Assembly (NCBI GenBank): GCA_951394405.1
Contig: OX596345.1
Location: forward strand, 1,922,001 to 1,986,000
DNA length: 64,000 nt
Reading direction: 5' to 3'
Source of the DNA: Coprinellus micaceus
Taxonomy: Eukaryota; Basidiomycota; Agaricomycetes; Agaricales; Psathyrellaceae
The first letter of the stretch is position 1. Every line of letters begins with the position of its first letter. Positions 22,998 to 34,271 of this stretch are shown here, piece after piece. The position numbers and the translations under genes were made by a program. Below the pieces are notes generated by a model. It saw nothing but the letters and a program-made list of their open reading frames with translations. It had not been told where the DNA came from and made no database searches.

Positions 22998-24719
22998 ATG
23001 GCACACCGCGTCCCTGACGTTCGAACCAAGATTCCGGTCGAAATCTGGCGGAATGTTGTCGCCTATATCCAAGCGTATGTGGAGTACGAACAGTCTCCCA
23101 TTTGGCCTCCGAAGCAAACGCTGGACCCCACCTGGTATCCTTACGCGCTATGTGAAGCCGACCCGCTCTTTGAAGGGGTTCTGTCAACGTTCCCATTGGC
23201 CTGGACCAAAGTCGTCCTCGTTTACCTGGACGACCCTGGAAGCAGGCGCCCGGCTGAAAAACTGAAGGACTATTTGGGGTGGTCGAAAGGGAGGGACATC
23301 GGAAAGGTCTGTATTACTAGAAGAAATTGGGGCCAGCTCCGGAAGAACCCACAGAAGATTCAGCTCACTGAAGGCGAAGTTCAGGAGGAACAAGACAACA
23401 TGCGCCAAATTCTCGAGGTCCTCTGGAATGATCTACCTAGGTGTTGTGAGCTAAAAATATGCACGGCCAGCGGCGACTCCCTCCCATCGATTCAAGACTT
23501 TGCCATGCTCGATGTAATATACCCACGGCTTTCGACCCTTTGCCTCGACAGCCTTACCCGCGGGACGGGCTACCCCTTGGTCACCCGTCCTGCTATCGAA
23601 TGCAACACGAAGACCATACAAGCACTCCCAGCAGTCGAATCCCTAACTCTGACTGGCCCAAATGTAGTTTCCCTGGTCCGAAGTTCCGCCTGGACAACCT
23701 GGTTTACAACCCTTTTAAAGGCCAGGGGGTCTGAATGCCCACGCCGATTCGAGAGACTCCGCTTCACGCACTTCCAGCCCCAGGACGGACTCCCGCGCCC
23801 AGGGTCCGCCGATGTTCCGTTTACGGTTCACGACCTCTTCTATTGGCTCCTCAAGGGTGCAAACGTTTTCGCTGAGCTTCACGGAATCCAGGTCGACGAA
23901 GTAGACGCAGAAAGAGTTGCCAAAATAGACACTGGGGTGTGCGTACTCGAACTTGAGCGACTATCGGGACCGGCCCTCGTAGCATTTTGTAGGTGCATTT
24001 ACGCAAATGTTTGGTTCGACCAGGAAACATGCGAACGCATGGATCTCTCTATCGATGATTGCGACTTTGGTTCGATATCGGACTGGGTCGAACATGATAT
24101 AGGCATCCCGCCCCTAGACGCACGGGGGATTCAAGTTACAAACATCTCCGACCCGGCAGAATTGAAGACCTTCCTCACTGCGGCTCGGCGCGTGACCAAT
24201 ATCCACCTACTGGACTGTGACGGGCTCGACGATGAAGTGATCAGGTACCTTCTACCCAGCGGCCCATCCGACGATTCGAGCTCTGAGGGAGGGGGTGAGA
24301 ATGAAGAAAGCGAGGACGGGGATGAAAGTCGAGGTGAGGAAGAGTTCGAGTTCGAAGAAGGCGTGGAAGAAGACGAAGGTGCGGAAGAAAGCGAGGACGA
24401 GGACGAAGGTGAAGGTGAAGACATACCTGCGCCACGACTGAAGAGGTTAACCATCATCAATTGCCCGGGTGTGTCTTGGGGTAGTTTGCGCGATCTTGTC
24501 CAACGTCGCTGCCCCTGCTCTCCTACCAATGAAGAATTGGACTACGGAAACGACTCGAACGCGTTCAACGAAGAACTGCTGGACCACTCAAGCGACTCGG
24601 ATTCAGACTATGATAATGAACCAGAGGTAGCTCGCATCCGTGAGATCTCCACCGATATGCCGATTTCTCTGGAAGAGAAGATATGGTTCAACCGCAGGGG
24701 TGTTGCTATTCGGATCTGA
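22998..24719 (+). CDS. F-box/LRR-like protein, copy 2
   Basis: Single exon, 573 residues. The N-terminus KIPVEIWRNVVAYIQAY corresponds to the F-box of copy 1. The body keeps the same landmarks: WYPYALCEADPLFEGVLSTF, SGDSLPSIQDFAMLD, LPAVESLTLTGPNVVSLVRS and LKRLTIINCPGVSWGSL. A strongly acidic Glu/Asp/Ser block (about residues 430-475) sits where copy 1 has its acidic tract. The end, MPISLEEKIWFNRRGVAI, parallels the copy 1 end. Unlike copy 1 no intron follows the start. Role as a ubiquitin-ligase adaptor is inferred from the family. Confidence 0.75.
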   Translation: MAHRVPDVRTKIPVEIWRNVVAYIQAYVEYEQSPIWPPKQTLDPTWYPYALCEADPLFEGVLSTFPLAWTKVVLVYLDDPGSRRPAEKLKDYLGWSKGRDIGKVCITRRNWGQLRKNPQKIQLTEGEVQEEQDNMRQILEVLWNDLPRCCELKICTASGDSLPSIQDFAMLDVIYPRLSTLCLDSLTRGTGYPLVTRPAIECNTKTIQALPAVESLTLTGPNVVSLVRSSAWTTWFTTLLKARGSECPRRFERLRFTHFQPQDGLPRPGSADVPFTVHDLFYWLLKGANVFAELHGIQVDEVDAERVAKIDTGVCVLELERLSGPALVAFCRCIYANVWFDQETCERMDLSIDDCDFGSISDWVEHDIGIPPLDARGIQVTNISDPAELKTFLTAARRVTNIHLLDCDGLDDEVIRYLLPSGPSDDSSSEGGGENEESEDGDESRGEEEFEFEEGVEEDEGAEESEDEDEGEGEDIPAPRLKRLTIINCPGVSWGSLRDLVQRRCPCSPTNEELDYGNDSNAFNEELLDHSSDSDSDYDNEPEVARIREISTDMPISLEEKIWFNRRGVAIRI

Positions 24720-25750
24720 ATGTGATTGGCCCTTTTTGACCACGGACATCTTACCTGCTCAAAGGCGATGAGGATTGTTCAGGAATCGAGTGGTATGTAT
24801 AGTTCAAGACTATGCAGATTACACTGAAATAGATGCGTCGTGAACAATGCTACAGCCTGGGAATAGCGGATTGTAAGTACCATGAGACCATAGCCTAGAG
24901 GGCTCGGGATTCGAAATAGCTTGAAGTCTTTGGCTAGACCTCAAGATAAGAAAGCTCGGGTCGATTTCGACAGCGAGCGGCCCCTGCGCACATCCGGCCA
25001 ACTAGGGCTCTTGTTCCTCTCACTGTGCCACTCGGCGCCATGGTTGACCCTTTCGTATCTTGTTGTGCATTCTGGAACAACCAGGCGTTGTGGAAGTTTG
25101 ACGTGCAGGTGAGAAACCAGAGACGGTTGGGGAATGAGCCTTGCGAGAAACAAAGCTCTGTACCCTCTGACGAAGCAGTGAGAGATGTTAGCTACCCAAC
25201 GGACGTCGAGGCATTCTTCTTCAGGAAATTAATCAGGAATGCCGTCCTGTCGCTGCCGTCGTGTTAGATGATATACTATAGGGGCTACGAGTTCGGGTTC
25301 GCTTACCTGTACGAGAGCAACAGGCGACGCTGGGGCTAGTGCTTTTGTGTGCAAATTGGGCGGAATGAGCATTACGGCGAAATGAGATACTTACACGAAC
25401 AACATCCCTCGTCCCTGTATTCCCTGCTAGTAGTTCTCTGTGCCGCGCAAAATCAGAGTTGAAAGCGCAAAGCAATTGCCTTACTTGACGGGTCCCGGGA
25501 ACAGGTCTAAGGTACCACCCCTCTGCAGTGTCGTGATCAAAGCCACGGTTACAATATAGTTCCGTTGGTCAAAGCCAAAGACGACTGGATGTTCCGTTCC
25601 AGGGCACTGTATTTTCCACACAGGTCAGACCAAATTCGTGCATTGAGTAGGGTCCATTAGGAACATGAGAAGTCGACCGTGGCACTCAGGCGGAACGATA
25701 CACCAATTGAACAGGGTGTCCTGGGATCGACGCACTTGGAAAGGTCATCC
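24720..25750. other. no supported gene
   Basis: About 1 kb between F-box-like copy 2 and the SDR stop codon. Only short frames (60-80 codons) with no similarity are visible. Confidence 0.5.
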
Positions 25751-26942
25751 TCACCAGGCGCGGTGCCCTCCATCCACGATGATGCTGTTTGGAAAGAAGT
25801 AAATCAGCATCCCAACCTCACTCGAAAGGACGGCAAGAAAGGGCCACTTACTCGCTCCCCGTACAGAAGGTACTCCCATCCGTCGCCAGCCAAAGGTACG
25901 GCCCACGCAGCTCCTGCGTTTCCCCGATCCTACCTAGGGGGTTCTCAGATGCCCATTTGTCTTTGAGCCCGGGCTGGGTGTCAAGGAACTGTTTCGTCAT
26001 CCTGTGTACAGGTCAATTGAATGAGCGTCGAGGTCGGAATTATCGAGGGGGTCGCGGGGAAAGGAGAAGGGGGTGGCAGGAACATACTTGCTATAGATAT
26101 ATCCCGGACTGACGGTGTTCACCCTTATGCCATCTTTGCCCCACTCACACGCGAGGGAGCGGCCCATCTGAACGACAGCTGCCTTGCTTGTGTTGTATGC
26201 CGTCCAGTGGTGGCCCTGTGGAAAAGATCAGCGGTGTTGTTCCGATGCAGGGAAGGGGATTTGAATGAACCTTGTTCGTGATACTGCCGCTCATACTGGC
26301 GGTTAAGATGATACTTCCAGGGATTCCAAGCCTCTTCATTTCCCTCGCTGCGGCTTGGGCGGTGTACATCACGCCGTTGACGTTGACGCTGAGAAGCTGC
26401 ACGAATAGTGGAGTCATTAGCCCCTGGAGGGTGGTGGGCGGGTTTGGATAGCTCACCTTTTGCCAGTCCTCCTCTGGATAGTCAGCTGCCTCGAAGCCAG
26501 CTAGAATCCCTGCATTCGCCACGCAAACGTCCAGCCTTTTTTCTGTCTCAACGATCCTGTTCACCAGATCCCACATCTCCTTCTGCTTCGTAACGTCGCC
26601 CTGCACATATACCAACCTACCCTTCCTCTCCGCCTTCCCCTTCGCCCCCTCATCTCCCTGGTAATATCCTGGGTAACACGTCTCCGGGAGTTCAGGGAGG
26701 CTGGTGACGTAGGCTTCCAGGGTTTTAAACTCGGCGGAAGGCGTCTGAGCGATATCGAGGCAGTAGACGGTAGCCCCTGCTTCGGCGTAGGCTTCGGCGA
26801 CTTCGAGGCCAATGCCTTGGTTGGCCCCTGTGACGAGGGCAACGCGACCTAGGAGGGAGAAGAGGTTATAGAGTTCCCTATGAGGGGTTTGCGAAGAAGA
26901 GAGGATCTTGGCCATGCCAGTGTTGGGTGGGGGAGCCATCAT
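25751..26942 (-). CDS. short-chain dehydrogenase/reductase (polyol dehydrogenase-like)
   Basis: Five exons on the minus strand: 26942-26457, 26396-26271, 26215-26088, 26001-25852 and 25784-25751; all junctions are phase-consistent and give 307 residues. Classical SDR features are present: the nucleotide-binding [11 protein letters not shown] within [11 protein letters not shown], Ser in TASMSGS and the catalytic Y-x-x-x-K as [14 protein letters not shown] and GSDIIVDGGH lie at the C-terminus. The sequence style ([43 protein letters not shown]) is closest to fungal D-arabinitol/mannitol 2-dehydrogenase and sorbose-reductase-like enzymes; the exact substrate is unknown. One 5' splice site (after TNK, GTTCAT) is non-consensus but required by the reading frame. 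A second ATG at 26939 could be the start. Confidence 0.88.
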
Positions 26943-27411
26943 GTTGGACTTGAGTCGCCGGGGAAGGCGAGTATCCAGAGCTGTTCAGGTGTGCTGGTGT
27001 CGATCCTAGTGGGTTGGGCGTTTATATGGAAGCTTGAGAGGCTGACAAGAATAGATAGAAGGGGGTAACTTCTGCTTCGCTGACTGGAGCTATCGTCTCG
27101 TGTCAGGACTATCTTCCCAGAGATACGACTTCTTCGTTCACATGAAGAAGGTCTAGCAAGGGGTACAAAGACCGGGCAGAGGATCCTCAACATGATACCG
27201 ACGGCGCCCGCGTCGCGTTTCAATGCACGAACCTGGGAAGTCAGTTGTTTGGAGTCAAAGAGGCCACGCCGTGTTCTAGAAGGTCTTGGACGATTAAGTG
27301 GTGTCTGAAGATATATACAAAAGCCTGGAGCCAGTCAGAACCCTAAAAGAACGCTTGCCAAGAATTGGGGCTCACCGAGAATAAACTATACTACAGCTCC
27401 CCCTTCCCCGT
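26943..27411. other. intergenic, promoter side of the SDR gene
   Basis: Contains the upstream region of the SDR gene and the 3' flank of mL41. No other gene seen. Confidence 0.5.
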
Positions 27412-27995
27412 CTATGACGACGCCTCAACGGGCACCGGAACCTCGCCGTTCACATTCTTCTGCGAGTTGTACCACGAGGGCGTGGTCTTGAAGGCCGTAG
27501 CACCCAACCTCGCAAAACGGTCGTGTTCCCTCGACACCCTGAAGAAGTGTTGGGGCGTAAGGCCTCCTGCTCCCCTGAAACGACCGAACGCCATTCGCTC
27601 CTCCTCCTTCGTAAGGTCGACCTTCACCGACACGTAGGGTTTTAACTGAACACCCCCAGTTAGTTCCACCAGAGGAGAAGCATTCGGTATGGACGTACTG
27701 GTGAAGTGGCAATCTCCTCGATTGGAGGCGCGACGAACACCCTAACCTTCTCGTCGATGAGACGGTACTTGGCCTTTCCTCCGATAACGTGCTTTCCGGG
27801 AGCACCCGTTCGGTGTCCACCAGGCAAGAAGGCCTGACGCGTTCCTGCAATCCAGTCCTCGGTTCAATATCCCATATCCTAGATATTCCATTTCCATTAA
27901 CGCAGTTACGCACCCTTATAGAAGTCCTTGTTTCCCCGCTTTCCAGTAAGGGGTGCCCTAGAGGCTTTTGAGAGCCTTACGAGTGTCGGCTGCAT
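27412..27995 (-). CDS. MRPL27: mitochondrial large-subunit ribosomal protein mL41 (MRPL27)
   Basis: Structural protein of the mitochondrial large ribosomal subunit. Exons 27995-27914, 27844-27699 and 27645-27412, with introns of 69 and 53 nt, give 153 residues. The family signature is clear: basic N-terminus (MQPTLVRLSKASRAPLTGKR), GNKDFYKGTRQAFLPGGHRT, KYRLIDEKVRVFVAPPIEEI, then LKPYVSVKVDLTKEEE. The Met start coincides with a presequence-like Arg/Ser/Leu-rich stretch suited to mitochondrial import. It lies head-to-head with TSR3. Confidence 0.9.
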
Positions 27996-28133
27996 GGTGG
28001 AGTGGGTGAAGGAGGAGGAATGGTGTCAACGCCGTGAAGCGCTGGCTGTCGAAGCCGGTTCCCACGATAAATTTGGGAACACCCGACACCGCCAAGATTG
28101 CCTCCAGATCAGCTCTTCCCCACCACCATCGTC
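27996..28133. promoter_or_regulatory. 138-bp bidirectional promoter between mL41 and TSR3
   Basis: The start codons of the two divergent genes are only 138 bp apart, so both 5' UTRs and promoters must share this segment. No TATA box was seen. Both products serve ribosome production, so co-regulation is plausible. Confidence 0.6.
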
Positions 28134-29404
28134 ATGGGCAAGAAAGGCTCAGGCTCAGCATCGACATCGACGAGCTCACACCGAGGAGGGAAGAGGGGAA
28201 GGGGAGGAGGGCACAGAGGGGCACAGAGAGGCGGGAGCAATCGGGGACGGGGAAGGGAGTACGGAGGTAGGGGTGGAGAGATCGACGGGCGACCTGAGAG
28301 CGCGGTTGACGCGGTTGAGGACGACGCGGAAGGGTCTGAAGGTGAGTATATACCCATCCACGGCTAATTCATCGCCTAACGAAGCCATGCAGTCGAATCT
28401 GGGGAAGAAACCACGGCCCTAGTGACCATCGACGTACCTGTTGCAATGTGGGTGAGCTCATATTTCGCTATACCGCGTTCCAGCGATTTACCTGGGAGCG
28501 TTTACAGGACTTTGACCACTGCGATCCCAAACGTTGCTCAGGAAAGAAGCTCTCGAGGCAGGGGTTGATCAAGGAGCTCAAAGTCGGTTCGAGGTTCAAA
28601 GGAATCGTCGTTTCGTAGGTCCTTGCCCCACATTCAACTCGACAGCATTGTTGACAACCCTGATTAGACCAAAAGGCAAAATGCCTATCAGCCCTGCAGA
28701 CCGGGATATCATCCTCAACAGCGGGCTGGCTGTCGTAGAGTGTTCGTGGGCACGCCTCGAAGATGTGCCATTCAACAAGATTGCTAGCCCCCATGAAAGA
28801 TTGCGTGCGTCATTCACATCCACCCCGCACCCACCTTTCCCTAACCACCTGATATCGACAGTGCCATATCTCACCGCGACGAACCCCGTGAACTACGGCA
28901 AGCCCTGGCGGCTCAATTGCGTTGAAGCTCTTGCGGCAGCATTCTACATCTGTGGCTTCGACTCCTATGCTGAACGTCTATTATCGGTCTTTGGATGGGG
29001 AGGATCGTTCTGGGATGTGAATAAGTGCGTCTACAGCCATTTCCTCTCCTCTTCCCATCCGTCTTTCTCCATGCATTGTACCGGATCCTAACGGATATCG
29101 CTCCTCTCCAGGGGTTACATCGAGCGCTACCGAACCTGCAAATCTTCAGAAGATGTTGTGCAGATGCAGGAGAAGATCATTCGGGAGCTGGAGGAGAGTT
29201 ACGAGGAGAGTAGGAGGGAGAAAGGTATGCATTAGCCCGTTCTCCCAACGATAACCACCAGTGCCGACTGACGTACGATATGATGTAGATGCTCGCAGAG
29301 GCGACGGAGACGAGGACTTCCTCGTCGCGAATCCTAACCACCGTCGGCTCGACGAAGAGAGCGACGAGGATGGGCCGCCTGCTTCGGATTCGGACTCGGA
29401 GTGA
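28134..29404 (+). CDS. TSR3: 18S rRNA aminocarboxypropyltransferase Tsr3
   Basis: Transfers the aminocarboxypropyl group of S-adenosylmethionine to a hypermodified pseudouridine of 18S rRNA during late 40S maturation (family knowledge). Seven exons: 28134-28341, 28393-28451, 28508-28614, 28668-28804, 28862-29024, 29112-29224 and 29289-29404; all phases agree, 300 residues. Landmarks are DFDHCDPKRCSGKKLSRQGL, ILNSGLAVVECSWARL, LTATNPVNYGKPW and CVEALAAAFYICGF, then FGWGGSFWDVN and an acidic C-terminus (ends SDSDSE). The N-terminus carries an unusually long RGG/Gly-Arg-rich segment (about residues 18-50), a possible RNA-binding or methylation region. Confidence 0.94.
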
Positions 29405-29913
29405 GGCGTTGACAGAATTCGATGACCATCAGCGTTGGGCTGAAATCAATATATTTTCACCTTCCTCAAGAACGGAAGGACCTTTGCCCTGAATGATGCT
29501 TGGAAGCCTCAGCATCCTGTACGGCGCGACAATGACCTCGAGGGGTATTTCTTTCGGGGCCTCTCACGCATGCTTGCGGTGACGACTGGGTTGATTGGCT
29601 TTGACCACCCGACCATTTCCGCCGCGCTTTGACCAGACCGACACCCGCAGGCAGCCCTTTCCAACAATTGGGTTAAAGGTTGGTTTCTATGTTCCACGTA
29701 CCGACAATGGGTAGCACCCATGCCGGTCTCTATGCTGCGGGGCGAGCATTGTAGGCGCTTACCTTGGTCGAGGGTATGGCAGTGGCTCAATGGAGAGTTG
29801 GGAGGCATATAAAGTGGGAGGGGTGGTCGATGTTGGTCATTCTTACCGACCACAGTCACCTACGCCTCTACATCTAACCCTCTCTAAGCTGTTAACACTC
29901 CCATCTTCGCGTC
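29405..29913 (+). promoter_or_regulatory. upstream region of the 29914 gene, with TATA box
   Basis: Intergenic 509 bp with no coding frame of note. A good TATAAAG lies at 29808-29814, about 100 bp upstream of the ATG at 29914. Confidence 0.5.
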
Positions 29914-31196
29914 ATGGCCCCGTTTTATTGGATGCCGCCCCAACTATGCTGGGTTTACCCCCAGCGATACGATCTGATGCAGCCGCCCCCAGGTCAACAG
30001 GCACCACGGCTTTCTTGTGTCAATAAAAAGTATACGATCGTCAGGGACAACGATGGACGCTGGGTGCGTACATTTCTTGATCCTGTACTCGTGCATCGGG
30101 CGCTAACGAATATGCTTTCCCCTGTACTCAGAAGTTCAAAACACCACTCCCAGAGCTCACAGGCCCAAACGGGCTAAAGCAGGTGCACCGACGAGACTTC
30201 GTCGCGACCGTATGCCACTACTTCTTCACCCACGTCCTCCCTGCCAACCCGCACTGTATACCCAGCGTCGAGTGGTTCGCTGGGTGTATCGCGCGGCATA
30301 CATGGTACATCCAACGCAAGCGGATGCTTCATACGCAGTTGGTGGAGAGGGACGAGAACGGGAACGTGACGAAACGGCATGCGAAGAAGTCGCATTTGTG
30401 GAAACCTGATGCGGTGACGGGGGAGCATAATGAGATGTTCTATGGAGCGTTGCTCGTTTTGTACCGCGTGTTCTCGAAGAGTGCGAGGGGAGTGCCGTGG
30501 GAGAATAACGAGCGGGTGTTGAAGGTGCATTTTGTGGCTGCGTTTACGCTGGCGTTTGGGTATTGTGGGGACGATGAGGTCTCGGATGATCATGTTCGGT
30601 TGACGTTCTTTCCTGAGCTTGTAGAGTCAGGTCACCCAGGGCAGGATATGGCGTTGCAAGATGATCGGGAATCGCTCAACGGAATTGAGTGGGGGATGTT
30701 CGAGGATGTGGGGTACGAGTTGTTATTCTTGAAGAACGCGACGGCGGATAGGTTCTTGGCGTGGGTTGGGGGCGAGGTTCGAGGTGCGGTGGAGCTGGCG
30801 GGGAGTGTGGATGGGTATGCGAGGAACCCTCCGAATGGGTGGGTGAGACCGACGGTTTGGGAGTATGCGAGGCAGGTTCAGTTGAGGTCGGGTTGGTGTA
30901 ACCAACCTCCTCCTACTCCTCTCCCGCCTCCTGACAGGCCACGAGGCCTACGCACGCATGCCCTAGATATCCAGAGGTCACAGCTTACCAGTACTACCGT
31001 CATCCCACTCGATGGAGTTGTTCCTAGCAGGCCACAGGGGAGAGAGGATATCTGGTTAAGGGCTGGGCGGTGTCGGTGGCATCCGGATTATCAGGGGTTG
31101 TACCATCCGCACTTTTGTGATCGGTGTCATCCGGCTGCGACGGTTCCGAGGGAGGTGGTTGAGTGGGTTGTTGGTGCTGTGAGGGAGGGGCGGTGA
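29914..31196 (+). CDS. uncharacterised protein, possibly cyclin-like
   Basis: Exons 29914-30063 and 30132-31196 (68-nt intron, GTGCGT...CTCAG) encode 404 residues. The N-terminus is Pro/aromatic-rich (MAPFYWMPPQLCW). The central part (about residues 65-230) has the helical rhythm of a cyclin box, for example RRDFVATVCHYFFTHVL, EMFYGALLVLYRVFSK and VLKVHFVAAFTLAFGYC. The C-terminal part has Pro-rich segments and a Cys/His group (CRWHPDYQGLYHPHFCDRCH) that might bind metal. It recalls the single-exon gene at 14931 in style. I cannot name the family with certainty; cyclin-like is a structural guess. Confidence 0.6.
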
Positions 31197-33239
31197 GTGG
31201 TGGCGGAGGGGTGAGTGGGGGTTTGGTGTACGTTATGATTCGTTTATTGGGTTGATATCTAGAATACATTGTGGATTACAGGAGTCCGCCAAACTGGTGT
31301 ACAACATTCTATCCAGATCTCAGGCTGTCTTCGGTGAAGGTTCTCATCTCAACACAACGTATAAAGGTGCCGCATATGTATGACGCCACACGTCCCAGCG
31401 GGCGCCTAAACGGGCGTTCGATGCGTATCAATCGTTGAATCAAGGCCGAACGTGACGGCCCACGAAGAGGGGAAATGCAAGGTGGAGCCCAGAGCGAGGG
31501 GGGACGGCAAGAAAGGGCGAGCGTAGTAGGGAAACCCGATAACGGGCTCGTGGTGGGCGTCAATGAGCTTGAGGGATGATTGAATCTGCGTCTGGGCCCA
31601 AGCCCAGGTGCGTTCTGGTGGAAGTGGTGTCTCCCACCAGCCCCAAGGAACGTGTACCCAGGTATGAAAGTGTGAAATCGGTAAGTAACGCTGGTGCGGT
31701 GATTCGCTGCGTAGACGCGAGGTCCATTGGGGGAACGGCGCGTTCGGGGTCGGAAGGATAATCTGATCTCCTCAACGGAGCGGAGATACTGGTGTGTTCC
31801 TGGGGTTAAGTCTGTTTGGGTAGAGATCCTCGCGGGCGAGTGGGCGGTGCGAGCAGGCGACGAGGATAGATCTAGGTCCTAGAGTAACATTGTACAAATA
31901 AACTCGGCGTTCTTCGAGAATCGTATACAACCTTCGTTTGTGGTCCACAGGGGACGAGGATCTGGACCATAGAGTGACCTGGTGTAAACGTTAACCCAAC
32001 CATCGTGTTCTTCTGGTATGAAGTACAATCTCTGTATTGTGGTACTGGCTGAAATCCACGGTGGAAGGATCTAGGGGAACGGTGCGGTGACCGCCGCATT
32101 GTCCAAGGTCCAGGTTCCTTTCAACCTTCTCGCTAGGTGCGGTCCGTGCAACGCATGCAGCTCGAGGTGACGTTGACGTATCGCAGTGTCCTACTGTATC
32201 GTACGTTCGACGACGCGTATGGAGTGGCTCCAAGGACCGTACCATAACGTAGCCCTACGTGAAATAGAGTGTGCCTCGAGAGCGTCGGAAGTACGAGTGA
32301 GATCTAGAGGCTAGGTGGGAGAACTTTGTCGGATAGCACTGGCAGGTGGCGCCGCTCGTTGCCGACCACAATTCCATGACCAGATATACAGCTGCGTTGG
32401 TGCGTGGAAAGATGACAGAAGGTGCTCTGAGCTTGGAGTTTTTTGGCTGAGGAATCGGTGGGGGATGGCCGAGTTTGACTTTCAAACCGGGGAAGGGAGT
32501 TGCCGAGTATGTAGAGAAGGGGCGGGGATAGAAGGAAAGCAAATTAGGCTTCGGAAGGGAGGGGTTCGGAGATTTCATTCATATCATATGGGAGATGGAG
32601 AGAAGGGGTTCCGGAGAGACTAGGGTTTCCTCGAGGTCGAGGTCGAGAGCGAAGCGAGGAAAGAGGGTTGGGTATCAGATAAGGAAGAGCCAAGCCTGTG
32701 ATGAAGGGTGACCCCGAGAGACCCGGATAAATGTTGGAGACTAGCCACCCGGCAAGATAACACTAGAAGGAGTTGAACCGAGGTATGTAGAGGGGTGACT
32801 GGGATTCTAGGGAGTGCCGGTTTCGTTCGGTCCCGACTCGGTGTGGGTGTAGTAAGCAGAGGGGATGAGAAAGGAATGACGTCCCCACGGGAGAATTCAA
32901 AGGGGACTGAGACTTGTCGTTTGTCAGCCCAGTTGGCAGGAGGCGGTGTCATGAACGCGAAAAAATCTCGTTATGGCGAGAACATTGCAATCAGAGGATG
33001 ACAAGGCGCGGTTAATTTCCGAAAATCGAGGGTGGGGGTGTGGGCTGGCGGCGAGGGGGGTCGCTATTTCGCTGAGGGTGAGAAAGACAGCGTAGCGTGC
33101 TCTTCAGCGTGGAGAATGAGCAGGAGAGACAGGTGAGTACAAGCGGGAGGATGACTAACGCGCCCAGATATCGCTGAGTAATCGCTTTGATGCCATCGTC
33201 GCGAGTCACTTTTGGTCCTTTTTAAGGAGAGGCAGCGCT
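31197..33239. other. 2-kb stretch without supported gene
   Basis: Short frames only (longest about 110 codons). Two weakly similar neighbouring segments (from about 31857 and 31948, each starting ACGAGGAT and containing a GAGT(A/G)AC and a GTTCTTC motif) hint at an old local duplication. No RNA gene was recognised. Confidence 0.45.
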
Positions 33240-33279
33240 TTGCTCCGTCCCCTCATCACCCCCTCAAGACTGAACCTAT

Positions 33280-33443
33280 GTGAGTCCGTTTTGCAGTTCT
33301 GTGCTTTTCTGCGGTTTCTGGCGTGTGTTTTGGGCGAAAGAGCGAGATTTGGAGGGTGGATGCGGGGTTGGGAGGGGTGGATGACGTTCAGGACGCTTGG
33401 ACCGCTTGAAATTCGTCGAACTGACCAGGATCTTATCTTACAG
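33280..33443 (+). other. probable 5' UTR intron of RPL10
   Basis: GTGAGT at 33280 and TTACAG ending at 33443, six bases before the RPL10 ATG, bracket a 164-nt intron. The upstream segment (33236-33279) is short and C/T-rich, as expected for a ribosomal-protein leader. Confidence 0.6.
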
Positions 33444-33449
33444 TTCAAG

Positions 33450-34271
33450 ATGGGACGCCGACCTGCCCGCTGCTACCGTTACTGCAAGAACAAGCCCTAC
33501 CCCAAGTCGAGGTACAACCGTGGTGTCCCCGACCCCAAAGTCCGTCTCTCCCGCCGCATATTGGAGATGGGAATGAAAGGTTAACCCTGTGCTTTAGATT
33601 CGTATCTTCGATCTCGGCCGTAAGCGCGCCAACGTCGACGAGTTCCCCTTCTGCTGCCATCTCGTTTCCGACGAGTATGAGCAGCTCTCCTCTGAGGCTC
33701 TGGAAGCCGCCCGTATTTGTGCCAACAAGTACATGACCAAGACTTCCGGAAAGGACTCCTTCCATCTGCGTGTCCGTGTCCACCCCTTCCACGTCATCCG
33801 TATCAACAAGATGTTGTCCTGCGCTGGAGCCGATCGGTGAGTGCGCTTGTCGCTTGTGTCTGTGTTCATCGAAATTTACCTATTTGATTATAGTCTCCAA
33901 ACCGGTATGCGTGGTGCTTGGGGTAAGCCCTATGGCACTGTCGCCCGTGTCAACATTGGCCAGGTCATCCTCTCCATTCGTTGCAAGGAGCAGAACGCCC
34001 CCGTCGTCATGGAGGCTCTCCGCCGCGCTCGTTACAAGTTCCCCGGTCGCCAGAAGATCATCATCTCCAAGAAGTGGGGCTTCACCAACGTCAACAAGGA
34101 GGAGTACCTTGCCCTCAAGGCCGACAAGCGTGTCCTCCAGTGCGTATCATTTTCGTTATCTCTGTCGTGGCCTGTGACTGATGATGGCGTTACAGGGATG
34201 GCGCGTACGTCCAGTACATCCGCCCCAAGGGCAACCTCGAGCGCAACTTGCGCAACCAGCTCCGCGCTTAA
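33450..34271 (+). CDS. RPL10: 60S ribosomal protein L10 (uL16)
   Basis: Cytosolic large-subunit protein of the peptidyl-transferase and tRNA corridor. Exons 33450-33539, 33598-33836, 33894-34139 and 34196-34271 give 216 residues, the normal length. Signature segments are [73 protein letters not shown] and [14 protein letters not shown], ending [12 protein letters not shown]. Introns of 56-58 nt are phase-consistent. Strongly biased C-ending codons suggest high expression. Confidence 0.97.

Noticed and set aside
31857..32050. Pair of weakly similar segments considered as a tandem non-coding RNA gene
   Set aside because: Similarity is patchy and I could not see a conserved fold, so it is only mentioned in the intergenic note.
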